Source of the DNA: Dolomedes plantarius
Taxonomy: Eukaryota; Arthropoda; Arachnida; Araneae; Dolomedidae
NCBI GenBank assembly: GCA_907164885.2
Contig: OU015491.1
Location: 118,407,431-118,471,430, forward strand
Direction: 5' to 3'
DNA length: 64,000 nt
The number at the start of each line of letters is the position of its first letter. Positions within the stretch are counted from its first letter, which is position 1. A program made the translations under genes and the position numbers. The notes beneath the pieces were generated by a model. The model saw only the letters and a program-made list of their open reading frames with translations, ran no database searches and was not told the DNA's origin. Shown piece by piece: positions 35,729 through 47,086 of the stretch.

Positions 35729-37100
35729 CACTCATGGACAAAAAAATTAGCGCACCAAGAAGGAGTCGTCAAAATGAAACGAAATTTTACATACGTAATG
35801 ACTACTTTGATATAAGTAAATAATAAGAAAATCAAAGAAAAAGGATAATTTATTTCAGAGAAAAAGGCAAAAGAACGGAGGAGTTAATACTCCGTTGGAC
35901 CACCTCTAGCGCGAATGCACGATGCGATACGATCGGGCATTGAGTCATACAAGTTCTGTAAGATGTCTTGAGACATTTCGTTCCATATTTACTGTAACCT
36001 TGCCTCTAGTTCGTTCAAACTCGTGGGATGCCCAACTCGTCGTCCCAAATGATCCCAGATATGCTCGATTGGAGACAAATCTGGGGATCGGGCAGGCCAA
36101 GGAATGGTAGTAACCGTGCGGAGACAGTCTTGTGACACCCTTGCCGTATGAGGCCGAGCATTGTCTTGTTGAAAAATGGCTCCTGGGAGCCGTTGCATGA
36201 GTGGCAACACATGTGGTTGCAGGATTTCATGAACATACCGCTGTGCTGTCATGATGCCACTGAACAATACCAGGGGTAACCGTGTATTGTAGGCAATGGC
36301 ACCCCATACCATCACACCAGCTGTGGGAGCGATGTGTCGCTGTACAGCAAAGGCAGGATTGAAGCGTTCACCACGGGCTCTCCACACATGAACACGATTG
36401 TCATCACTGTCGAGATTGAATCTGGATTCGTCGCTAAAGACGACCTGGTTCCATTCCGCTGCAGTCCAGTTTCCTCGTGCGCGGCAAAACTCCAAACGGA
36501 GGCGTCGATGGGTAGGCGTCAAGGACAGCAGACGTAATGGGCGCCACGATACCAACTGTCCTTCAGCCAGGCGCCTTCTTATGGTTCGAGAAGACACAGG
36601 GGCCCCTAATGAAGGTGCTACCTGTGCCTGGATGGCGGCCGATGAAGCAGTTGGCTATACGCGTGCATTTCTTACGATGTGGCGGTCTTCTTGACGACTG
36701 GTCTGTCGAGGGCGTCCTGAGCCTGGTCTTCGTGTACATGACATCTCTCGGGTCCACTGGTCCCAACACCTCCTCACAACACAATCAGAGCGGCCTAATT
36801 GACGAGCTACTCGCCTAGCTGACCACCCAGCTTCCATCATCCCGACGATTCTCCCCCTCTCAAACTGCGACAACTGCTTATATTGTCTTCGAACACGGCG
36901 TAATGGCATGTCTATCTCAGCTCTTCCTTTGTAAATGATTCAGCACACTCAAACAAGCTTTGGTTACCTGGCTATACGTAACGCGCAATCACGCTGCATT
37001 TCTAATCATTTGCATATCTCCCCGACATGTACCTTCATTGCAAGTTTCGTTACGATCCCGGAATTATTTCTTGGTGCGCTAATTTTTTTGTCCATGAGTG
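35729..37100 (-). mobile_element. Tc1-type DNA transposon, 1372 bp, perfect terminal repeats
   Basis: The two ends are identical inverted repeats over 33 bp (CACTCATGGACAAAAAAATT, then AGCGCACCAAGAA). TA target copies lie at 35727-35728 and 37101-37102. It encodes one transposase on the minus strand. Perfect ends suggest a fairly recent insertion. The transposase nevertheless has two in-frame stops. Confidence 0.95.
35884..36909 (-). pseudogene. Tc1-type transposase with two in-frame stops
   Basis: A single frame of 341 codons runs from MPLRRVRRQYKQLSQFERGR at 36909 to a TAA at 35884-35886. Two stops interrupt it: TAG at 36655-36657 after HIVRNARV and TAA at 35986-35988 after ELEARLQ. Both could come from single C-to-T changes in Gln codons. 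Domains are two helix-turn-helix units (QFERGRIVGMMEAGWSARRV; SSRTIRRRLAEGQL), then the DDE fold with FSDESRFN, FQQDNARPHTAR and DLSPIEHIWD. Only 32 residues lie between the second Asp and the Glu, compared with 34 in the Tc1 copy at 10.7 kb. No frameshift is present. It is one of the best-preserved transposases here. Confidence 0.92.
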
Positions 37101-37876
37101 TATATACAAAGAAAGATTAAAGTAAAATCGATCACTATAATCCATTTACAATTTTAAAGGAAGGGTACTAATGTTATATCCTCCACTTTGAAAGATGATT
37201 TAATTTTTGTTTCAATACATAAGAAATGAATTTAGAACTATATGTTTACTGAGCTAAAGAACAATATTAACGACGATTATTAACGCTTTCCTTTTTCATA
37301 ATTGCATATGCAGAGTTTCGTATCCGAAAAAACTACATACTTGCGTTTTCAGTTGAATGCGTGTAACTCTCTAGGGAAGTTATTAAAATGAAGCAAAAGA
37401 ATTATTTAAGAGAGTAATGTTTTTAGCAAAAAAGGTAAAGAATATACTGTTTTAGTTATGAAGTTTATAAACAAACTTAGGTAGTGATTAATCAACATTT
37501 CTGCTTTATTTTCGCTCTTCCACGCAGCATTTACATTTAAAAATGTTATTTTTTACCTGAAGAATTCAGGCATTTCTATAACTGTAGAGTTCATTCTAAA
37601 GTAATGAAGGTTAATATCAGATTGCTTACCATTAAAGATAAATCTTTTATCAGTTATTAAAATTGTTATATTTGAAAGCATATTACAGGCTGTTTTTTGT
37701 GACAGACTAAGTTTTTTGGCAAGTATTTTGCCAATCACCATTCCGTTGTATACTTCACTGCTCAAAACTTTTGAAATAACGCCTAAAAACTGCAAACAGG
37801 AACGAACGGTAATAGGAAAAGGAGTCATAATAAAAATTCACCTTCCTTGAAATTCCTTAAGCAGTGTATTATAACT
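37101..37876. other. AT-rich non-coding DNA
   Basis: No feature recognised. A 91-codon minus-strand frame at 37553-37828 has no familiar motif. Confidence 0.4.
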
Positions 37877-37884
37877 CTGCAGAC

Positions 37885-38354
37885 CAGGGCCCGATTTAGA
37901 AAATTCTTGACTATAGGCACAACTCGGAATGTGGCCTCCATAAACACTGATGTGGACGTAACATTTCCAAAATTGACACACAGAAAAAAAAAATCATGAA
38001 TCATTGTGAAAGTACCATTTTACCAAGAATTGGTTATTTGAAGCGTAGAAGCCTAGAACATTATCAAATAACTAAAAGTAATACAACATATTAACTTAAT
38101 CATTAAAACACCGATACAAAATGCAACCAGAAAAACTTATTGATCCCTAATATACACTATAACATACATATGATGAACCAATCAATCAAATTTGAAAGGA
38201 TATATAAAAATAAATTGCTATAAAAAAAGGTAAAAAAAAATTGAATTGGGAATTTTCTTTTTTTTTCTTTTAAAATAAAAATTTTTGAGGGGCCCCCAAC
38301 AGATGGGGGCCCCTAGGCCTGGGCCTACTGGGCCTAATGGAAAATCAGGGCCTG
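37885..38354. mobile_element. hAT-type MITE, 470 bp, with 8-bp target duplication
   Basis: The element begins CAGGGCCCGATTT and its far end, read inward, is CAGGCCCTGATTTTCC: imperfect inverted termini starting with CAG as in hAT elements. CTGCAGAC is present on both sides (37877-37884 and 38355-38362), a perfect 8-bp target duplication. Near the right end is a perfect 10-bp hairpin GGGGCCCCCA/TGGGGGCCCC (38289-38313) followed by TAGGCCTGGGCC. It has no coding capacity. Confidence 0.88.
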
Positions 38355-38362
38355 CTGCAGAC

Positions 38363-40143
38363 CACTAATAATATTTCATTATAAACTACCTTAATGTGCG
38401 AGAAATTTGACGTAATCGTATTGCTCTCCATGGAAGTGTATCCGGATTCGGAAAGTAAACATACAGGTCAGACAATAACTTCGGTGTCATATCTTAGCTT
38501 CCCGACCTAATTCTTAAGACTTTGTCAATATGGGTCGAAACTAGACGGTTGTTTAATAACAAGGTATAAAAGCAAACATAGAACAATGCTTATAATAAAC
38601 AAATAAATAAATGTATTGCGATCCGGTTTAAGAAATTACAAGTTATTAACAATTCAGATTTTAAAAACGGTTTCCAGGTAGGATTGTATTTCGCATAAAA
38701 ACACCCTTTTGGAACATCATGTCACCTTTTATTTCGAAAAAAAATGAAGTTACCCCTTTTTGTGCATTATATACATAAATAGCAGAAAAACCATATTTTA
38801 ATCTTCTACTATGATTAATATGAATTCGAAAAGTTTTGAAATAAATTTTATTATTTTATTCATTTTTATTAGTTATTCATGCAAAGATTAAAAACAAAAC
38901 AAAAATAAGGCAATGCTTTTACTCCCCTTGCAAAGTTTGAAATCTTTTTATTTCGCAGCGACAAGTATGATCATATCAGAAATTTTCTTTATTGGAGCAA
39001 TGCTTAGCTATTTTCAGTTTCCTTTGATTGTCTTTTAAGTATTATATATATCGAGTCATTTCTGTATGCTACCTCTCAAAGCTAAAGATTTCGACAATGT
39101 TTGGATTTTAAACAGTTTTAAAAGAAAACAATAAGATTAAAGTGATATGGCTCGCAGTTTGATTCTAAACCTCTATAGTTATAATTTAATTTTTTTCTTA
39201 TAATTTAGTCGACACATGGCTCAGAATCGATTTGCGTTCAAATGTTTACTTTTTCGTTTTCAGTCATTTAAAAGGTCCCCCATTTGCAAACTGCTTTTTG
39301 GAATTCTCAAATTGAAATAATGTTAGTTTCAATAGCTTTCAGAGCATTTTACATTTCTTCAGCTATTTCACTTGAATCATACCATCGTGTTGTTATTAGC
39401 TACTTGATTTTAGTCTTGAGATCCATTTGCCTTTTCTTTTCGTTTCATGATCTTTTTCATAGCATTCGACACTGAAAGCTGTTTTGAACAGTTTTATGTT
39501 ATTTTTCATTCATGTATCGTTTAAAAACATAAAAATAGCATTTGGTATGAGCTCTTAATTTAATGAATCAACAACAGAACTCAAATAAAATCAACATCGC
39601 AACTATAGTAAAAAATTTTAAAATTCAAAGTATCTACGTTATAACTGAATTGGAAATTTTAAATGAGCAGCAATTCAAGAGAGAGGAAAATAAATATAAA
39701 AATACACAGCTACATAATACAAGAAGCAAAAGATGAATGTTCCCGCGGGTATATCGAAAATGATATATCTCAGACTGTTAACTAAACTTCAGAAAATTTT
39801 ACGAATGACTAAGAAAGTTTGTCTAAACCGACTTAAGCATGAAAAAGCAATGATATTCTTCTGATCTAATTTACGTTCCTTAAGTCTTTATGATAAAATA
39901 TTCGATTAAGGTAATCAGTGGAATGGATACACCAGGAGTGGTGAAAGAGTTTAAAAAATCTAATTTTACCAACAGTAAGTAATGCATAATAGCTATATAT
40001 AATTACGCATAAAATATAATGAAAGTATTCAAAGATCAATTAATCTAAATGTAAAAGGAAAATTACGAAATGAGATTGCTAAATATGGTGAAAAATTGAA
40101 CCTGTAACTTTCTGTAAGAGAGAAGATAACTTAATTAAAGTTA

Positions 40144-40147
<4 letters not shown>
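38363..40147. other. AT-rich non-coding DNA
   Basis: No gene or element recognised; short chance open frames only (for example 39284-39475). Confidence 0.4.

Positions 40148-40210
<63 letters not shown>
40148..40210. repeat. (TA)n microsatellite left of Ginger-like element
   Basis: Pure TA tract. The transposon at 40223 starts 12 bases after it, and another TA tract lies directly at its right end, so the element probably integrated into one longer tract. Confidence 0.95.
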
Positions 40211-40213
<3 letters not shown>

Positions 40214-40349
40214 TATTATATATGTTACCGGCAAAGTATGAAACGCCGGCATTGTATAGAATGCCTAGGCATTGTATATAGTGCCGGACGTTTTTAGGCA
40301 AAGTATGAAATATGAAAATTATTGCGTACTTTCCCTAGGCATTGTATAA

Positions 40350-40574
40350 TTTTTTTCCCAATGCGGAGGCTACTTGTCGCGAAGACATTCACCTATAATT
40401 CACCGCAGTTTTGCTGGCCATTTTTTTATAGGTGCGCCATATAGGCAGACCAGCATTGACCCCTATGAAGGGACGACACAAACGGAGGCATTTTAGTGGC
40501 GCTTCGCCAGGATTCGATCTGAGCACCCTCAGCACCGAAAACCAGCGCGCTGTACCAAAAGGCCGCCACGGCCT
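40350..40574 (-). repeat. tRNA-derived SINE inserted in Ginger-like element
   Basis: Flanked by an 11-bp duplication GGCATTGTATA (40339-40349 and 40575-40585). Read on the minus strand, an A-box-like TTTTGGTACAGCGCGCTGG and a B-box-like CAGATCGAATCC appear near the 5' end, and the 3' end is an A-rich run (T-run at 40349-40356 on plus). Length is about 225 bp. The target is one of the internal palindromic motifs of the host transposon. Confidence 0.8.
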
Positions 40575-40836
40575 GGCATTGTATATAATACCTAGGCATT
40601 CTATAGAATGACACATGCTATTTAGGAAAAGTATGAAAAACGGTTCTGATAAGGCTATTATATAAATTACGTGCATTCCTCAAAAATACAAATGTTATTA
40701 TGAAAAAATAATGAGAGTGCCATTAAAAAAATTTTATTCAAAATACGTAAAGAAAAATGAAAGTTGTACAAAACAAAATTTATGCCATTCTTATTAAGGG
40801 AACCAATATTTTCATATAAAAATTAAGAAATTAAAA

Positions 40837-41520
40837 TTAACCCACATATTGTAGGCTGGAATGACATTTTAAATTACATTTCATTACATATTTCATGCAA
40901 AGACATTTCATATTTTTGAACATTGTTTTAGACATACATTTGACGAATTCTTGGCCGCTTCCACTAGACTGAGCAATTGCAACTGACCGCAGAGGAATTT
41001 CGTGGTCAGGAATATCTTCTATTCTAAGGAAGTTCTTGGGGCATAAAGTGAAATGTGATCTCGCATATAGTTGTTTTAAAATTCCCTCAGAAGGTCCAAG
41101 TCTGTAGAAACCATTCTCTGTCACACTCATTACAACTGCCAATATATTGCGTGAATCACCTTGCTCCTTGTAAACGTCAGGAATAGGAACTCGCACAGTA
41201 GTTCCCAAGAAGCAGTGGGAATTTTTTTTAGAATTCATTTTTTTGGCTTGTATTTCCAAATTGATTTTAGAATTTATTTTACGTTCAATAGCATTTTCAG
41301 TTTTGAAACAAAGGGTACACAAAATATCCATGTCATCATCTTTACTAGTATGGTCACAGAAGAAGGTATGAATTTGTTTATGACACTTTTTGCATGCAAG
41401 TACATCACTCGTTTCTTTTAAACACACACAACGGGTATCAGAAACGGAAATCACTTCGGTAAGTATATCTTCATCATGTTGGTTTAATCCACTATCAACT
41501 ATAATCTGATCCAAGTTTTT
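40837..41520 (-). pseudogene. C-terminal PHD-like region of Ginger-like protein
   Basis: It continues the integrase frame after a TAA at 41521-41523. A Cys/His cluster CVCLKETSDVLACKKCHKQI followed by HTFFC and CTLC has the C4HC3 layout of a PHD finger (from about residue 30). The rest includes a domain with GTTVRVPIPDVYKEQGDSRN and a Cys-rich C-terminus (CLCMKYVMKCNLKCH). PHD fingers bind histone tails, so a role in target choice is possible (inference). The frame ends at 40837. Confidence 0.75.
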
Positions 41521-41990
41521 TTAAACAGGCTCTTTTTCTTGCATAATCTGATTAGTTTCACCTTTTTCCATTGTTTGGAAGCTTTCTATTACTTTTTCTA
41601 GCTGCTTCTCTGTATTTGTGTCTTTTAAAACATCTTCGGGTAGAAAAGACGTTATAAGCCCTACTTTATGTTTGCAGTCAAAAAGAGCTTCATATGGTGT
41701 TCTTTTGATCCCAGAATGATAAGCTCTATTTTTCATAAATTGAACGAAACGCAGTCTTTCACTCCAGCGATCAGATTTGTTGTCCTGCATCCAAGTACAG
41801 AGCATATTTTCGATATATTGATCAGCTCTTTCGACACTACCTTGTCTTTGTGAATGGCGAGGCTCCCCATGGACGATCTTCAGTGCTGGCCAAAACTACT
41901 TCAAGCTGGTCACCACATTATTGGCAAATTCCCTACCTTTGTCAGACTGTAATATAGATGGCGCTCCAAGAAACGAGAATATGTCCACAA
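41521..41990 (-). pseudogene. second half of integrase core, Ginger-like element
   Basis: In one minus-strand frame: LQSDKGREFANNVVTSLK with the second catalytic Asp (codon at 41941-41943), a TAG at 41896-41898, then RQGSVERADQYIENML with the catalytic Glu (41830-41832), leaving 36 residues between them. The open part from 41805 reads WMQDNKSDRWSERLRFVQF and YHSGIKRTPYEALF, typical of integrase C-terminal parts related to vertebrate KRBA2-type genes. Confidence 0.78.
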
Positions 41991-42019
41991 GGTTGTAGGC
42001 TATTTCTTCAGCTCTCTTT

Positions 42020-42536
42020 TTACGTTAGAGACTTGAGAATCATAAATTTTGTGAGATGATCTTGGTACACCATAATAAATTTGTATTCTCTATCTGGCTG
42101 AGACTGAAAGTCAATAAGATCTACCTGATAACGGGAATTAAATTCGGAAAAAATCATAGGTTTCACAACAATGTCCTTTTTAATACCTTTCTGTTTCTTT
42201 CTGGCAAGGTTCACAAAGGTGGATGTACAGTTTAATATTATGACGGGTAACGATTTTCTATTTGGTTGAAAGTTCTTTCAACATTCTATCACGTCTTCCA
42301 TGCCCAATAGCCAAATGAGCTTCATGAAATACGAGAAATAACTCAGAGTCCATGACGTAACACTGTATAGTACTGACACCTACTTTAACAGGATAAATGA
42401 GTTTACTTTTGTTTTCCACAATCCTCACATCATTGCGATTCAGCAACCAATACTCCCTGGGTTCCTTCTTAGTAGTCATTTTGGCTTTTTGTACAACTGT
42501 TTTTTGCAGCATTAACTCGAATTTTGGACAGTTCAT
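42020..42536 (-). pseudogene. zinc module and first half of integrase core, Ginger-like element
   Basis: Two open pieces in different frames. The segment 42536-42258 carries LVFHEAHLAIGHGRRDRMLK, which matches the HH part of an HHCC integrase zinc module. The segment 42214-42020 carries RYQVDLIDFQSQPDREYKF with the first catalytic Asp (codon 42119-42121). A frameshift between 42258 and 42214 removed the CC part from frame. Another shift lies before the second Asp. Confidence 0.78.
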
Positions 42537-42926
42537 CGTCGAATCGTTGTTTCATATCTATAGACCATGACTTTTCTCCAACACTACAGCTTGCTCCTCC
42601 ATTTTCACGCAGCATAGTAAAAAACTAATTTTTTGTTGAACAAATTTAAATAAAATTGCGTATTTTGACACTCCCTAACAAACCGCAAAGTGCAACTGAC
42701 ACAGTCTGAGCCTGAGGCGCGCGTTAAAAGTCGAGTTCCTTGCCACGTGATATTCGAAACGAATCGGAGATGTATTTCATACTTTGCCTGTTTCTCATTT
42801 GGCATTCTATAGAATGCCGAGGAAATGTGTGAAATATGAATCGTTTTATACATTGCCGGCTAGTTTTAGGCATTTTATACAATGCCTAAGCATTCTATGG
42901 AATGCTGGATTTCATACTTTGCCGGT

Positions 42927-42930
<4 letters not shown>

Positions 42931-42999
<69 letters not shown>

Positions 43000-43034
43000 A
43001 TATATATATGTATATATATATATATATATATATA
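42931..43034. repeat. (TA)n microsatellite right of Ginger-like element
   Basis: TA tract with rare TATC/TATG units, directly abutting the transposon end. Confidence 0.95.
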
Positions 43035-43371
43035 AATTATATTTCGTTTTCGATTCAAAGAACAAAGGAATTGTAAATAACCTAAAAACCAACATAGGAA
43101 ATTGACATATCGTCCCTTAAAATCCCCTTAGTTATATAAGTTTTGCAAGCCCGGAGATCCAGGCACAGCGAATCTTTATTCATTGCATAGTCACGTGACA
43201 CATGAGCTATGAAAAGTTATGTAAGAGCCTGTGGTCAGGTAGAGGCGAGCTTTTTACATTCGTCTGTGCCCCGAGGAGATGTGTCGTCTGCATAATAAAA
43301 TATTTTAACGAAGCTACTCCGTTGCCGTCATTGCTTCTAATGGGTGGGTCTGTCATGTTACTTACTTACTT

Positions 43372-43448
<77 letters not shown>

Positions 43449-46400
43449 TAAATATATATGTATATTTGACAGTTGATACAATTTATCCCAAAGATTTCAT
43501 ATAGCATTTTATTCGGTCTAAAATTATAGCAATGATGTACGCTAGCTGTTTATGAGTTTATTATATAATTTTAATCTTATAATAGAGTTCCAATAGATAT
43601 ATTTTCAGTTTATTTTCTTATTAGTTTGATTACACTAATCCTGTCTCTGTAAAGACTCTCAATCCTTGTAACAGGAAAATTATGCGGTAAAGCTTTCTCG
43701 GAAATTAATTTCTTCATGATCTGGTTATTTTATGTTTTCGGTCGTGACCTTCTGATCTTATCACTTCTAGTTTTATTACAGCTGAGTGAACGTAATAAAA
43801 GAATGGACACTCAAATGAGATTTCGATGCAAGTGTCGCGGGGAATCTGGAGTAACAAGTGAGAGGATTCTGTATTTTGTCACATGTTCTTTCCAGTAGAG
43901 TAGTGGTGGAAAAATATTTGTTTTGAACAGAGTCCTTTGCTATTTATTGGGTAAACATGGATTTTTTTAATGTCTATTTAATTCTCATACCTGTCATCAC
44001 GTATAAAATTTTGCTTATTACACTGCACCTATAAATTTTCGAGTAAATGTTATAAATATTATTATATCACTCATTCTTTTTTAATATTTATTGCATTAAA
44101 ATATTTGTTTATGTATGTAGAATTTCTCATAAAAACTGCAATTAAACATAATTAAGATGAAATTAATTCTTAAACAGATTAAAGATTAATAAGTTTATAT
44201 ACTTGTCATTAAAAATAATGAGTGAAAATGAAAGAAAAATTAATTAAATGTTGTTATTGCATGGAGGTTTGAAAGTAAAATTTGTAAAAAAATATTTTAC
44301 AATTGTATATAATAATGGAGATGTTTTTTAAAACTTAGATAGAATAAAAAAAAGAAAACTGCTGAAAAATGTGATATATTTGATATTCACATTTATTTCA
44401 ATATAATACAATAAAATTTACTAACCCCATACGATGGAAATTATATGGAATAATATATTTTTTTTAATTAAGAAATCCTCATATTTTGCAAGTGCCATTT
44501 TATCACTCATACCTGAGTAGGAATAATTTCATAAACCAACTTAGAATAATTTTAAATAAATTTTTCATTGACTAACGTTTTTCGAAAGGGAGGATTATTT
44601 ATACATAATCTAATACAGGAGTAAGCGCTTTTATAGTCAGAATTACTTTTAAGGTATAAAATCTTTTACTGCTAAAATTATTCTTTCCACAGTCTTTTAG
44701 TCCTACCGCCTTTTGATCATAAATTCGCCATGAAAGAATTCCGTATTTGTTTTGTAGTTTCAAAAATTTTTTTGCAGTAGAAAGCACGAAATGTTTTAAA
44801 TTTGAATAAATGAATATTTTACGTAAATGAAAGGGAAATTTTTGAGGTATGAAGTAGGTGTATTTGATTCTATTCCCTTACATATTTAGAGATTTGCATA
44901 CATTTAGAGGTATGTCAGTTCAATCACTATTTATACAGTAAGATTTGCCCTGAAACGCCCTGAAAGACATTGATTTAGAATGTTCATTGGAAAGCTTTAG
45001 AATTTCCAATGAAGAAGTGTGAGTTCTAAGGAAAAAAATTATATAGTGCTTATCTAGTGCGCGTATCTTCATCCACAGATATATGAAAATTTTCATAGTA
45101 TACTAATCGCTATTGCCCATTAAAGTAACACAATTTTACTATAAATATAAAAGTATCTGAATATTAAATAATAAATTCAGTTTGCATGCCATGATTGAAC
45201 TGAACAACTTTCTGAAAAGATGAGATTTTTAGATAATTTATTTATTAGTTAGGAACGACTGAAGTCATTTTAAATCTAGGAAACTCTCTGAAAAAAAGAA
45301 TCCCATAGCTTTAAATTTAAGCCGTGAAGTTTTAGTGGAAGTGTATATACGTGCAATTATGAGATTCTTGTTTAGGAAATTTTAATAAATTTTTGCAGAT
45401 TTTTGTTGAAACGATTGATCTAAATTTGCCCCAAAAATTAAAAGAAGAATTAAAATTTCACCCCACTAATAAATTATTGGCTTTATGATGGTATGAAAGT
45501 AATGCTCATCCAGTAGAAACTATTCTTACAATCTTGAATATCGATCGTTTCCGAACTATCGATACGTGGTATGATTACCACACATTGATAGTTCGGAATA
45601 TACATGAATACATATGTGGTATAATTACGAGATGGATGATATAAGCTAGAAAGAATGTTTTGTAAAGCTGTGCTATTAAGTTCAGCAGGTTAGTCATTTT
45701 CGACGTTCCATACATTTCGAAACATGTAAAATCGTCGTAAATTGAGCCCTCGTAATTATATGAGAAAATTTACAGTTTCAGTTTGATATGTTTACAGGAG
45801 CACTATTTATTTTATGTAATGCACAAATATGGACTTAAAAGGATGGAGGTAAAATTAACAATAATAAATTAATTATGCGTCTGAGGATGTAAGGATGAAA
45901 AGAAGCAAATATATTAAATTTGTTTTTGAAATAATATCACGTAATTTTTTTCTAACGTAAGAATATTTTAAATGGAACAGGTAATTAATGCTTTTAAGTA
46001 CGTAGTCAAAGTTTTCAAATGGTGGCCAAAGTATAAAGCCCTGATGAATTTTCTCATATTACACGAAAAAACTGGCTGGTCAGGAACCTGATATGTTTGT
46101 AGTAAATTAATATTAATAATTTTACAACTTTTAATATATTTCTGTTAATAATTCATAGCTAATTCTTAAATTAGTAAACTTTCAAAATACGCCATCAAAT
46201 TATTATAATAAAATATAATTTAATCTTAAGTTATAATTAAAAATTATTATTAAAATTAAAAACTTTTTACCGCATAATTAATTAATTAAACTCTCTATTA
46301 TTGATTTTAAGTAATTAAATAGGAGTAAATTAAATCATTATTTGATAAATAATTAAATAATTCATGATAAATTTGAGTTAAAAGGGATCAGTTAAAAGTG

Positions 46401-46679
46401 TAAAATGGATGAATGAGTTAGCGAACTTTTAAAATTTCTTTGCCAAACTTTACAACATATAACAAAAATATAAAGCATTACCATATAACTATACTTTTTT
46501 TACGAAAATATTGCCGTACGAGAAACTTAAAGTCGAATCAACTGTTAATCAGGTAGAGGTAATTAGTTTTTACATTATGGGATATTCATCTTAAACTACC
46601 TGAAAGAGTTCAGTGTTGCATATACCACCGAAATCTGCTCGTTTCCCATCAGACGAATGGGTATACGTCTATAACTATG
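43035..46679. other. AT-rich non-coding DNA with one (CA)n-(TA)n tract and one hairpin
   Basis: A compound microsatellite lies at 43373-43441. The block 43110-43370 is less AT-rich and has an AATAAA-like signal near 43291; it could be an old LTR fragment, unproven. An inverted repeat CCGAACTATCGATACGTGGT (45551-45570) pairs with 45577-45596 at 17 of 20 positions. No gene was recognised. Confidence 0.4.
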
Positions 46680-47086
46680 GTTACCATTTTAATAGACATC
46701 AAGGTTCTGGAGTTGGAGTCCACTGAGGATTATTCGACTTTTATTTACCAGTAGGACTCCATATTACTCATTTTGATGGTGAAGTAGAAGCCATCTTCGG
46801 AACTCTACAACAGCTTGCCCTTCACCTCTCGTCTTTCCAGAAAGCTGTCATTTTGTCTGACTCTAGCTCAGCCCTACAAGCCGTATCAAAGAACAGATGT
46901 AACAACTGCTACCGTATTCAAGAGGGTAGAACACTGATGGGAGGCTTAATACACCAGATCTCCTTTCAGCGTACTACTGCATATTGTGGCTTAACAGGAA
47001 ATGAGATTGCAGACCGCTTTGCCAAGAAGGGTGTAGAAGTTCTGCAGAAACTTAACAGACCCTTGACATTCCATTCTTCCAAGCTT
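46680..47086 (+). pseudogene. LINE RNase H fragment (plus strand)
   Basis: In the frame ending at 47086 the text HFDGEVEAIFGTLQQLAL carries the RNase H Glu, AVILSDSSSALQAVSKN the second Asp, and AYCGLTGNEIADRFAKKGVE the C-terminal His/Asp motif. These belong to the RNase H domain at the end of pol in jockey/R1-type non-LTR retrotransposons. The part before about 46730 is frameshifted and the rest of pol is missing. The fragment stops where a second, oppositely oriented LINE begins. Confidence 0.78.

Larger units (their letters stand above)
40223..42930 (-). mobile_element. Ginger-like integrase-encoding DNA transposon, 2.7 kb
   Basis: The ends are inverted repeats TGTTACCGGCAAAGTATGAAA at 40223 and the reverse complement ending at 42930. 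TATA lies on both sides, but this is uninformative because both flanks are TA-rich. Inside each end are several copies of a palindromic motif of the type GGCATTNTATANAATGCC, likely transposase-binding sites. The minus strand encodes a retroviral-type integrase with an HHCC-like module and a PHD-like finger; no RT or gag is present. TIRs, an integrase alone and a PHD-like finger are features of Ginger transposons. The gene has shifts and stops, and a SINE sits in the 3' terminal region. Confidence 0.8.

Noticed and set aside
36334..36818. Plus-strand ORFs of 67-98 codons
   Set aside because: Antisense shadows of the minus-strand Tc1 transposase.
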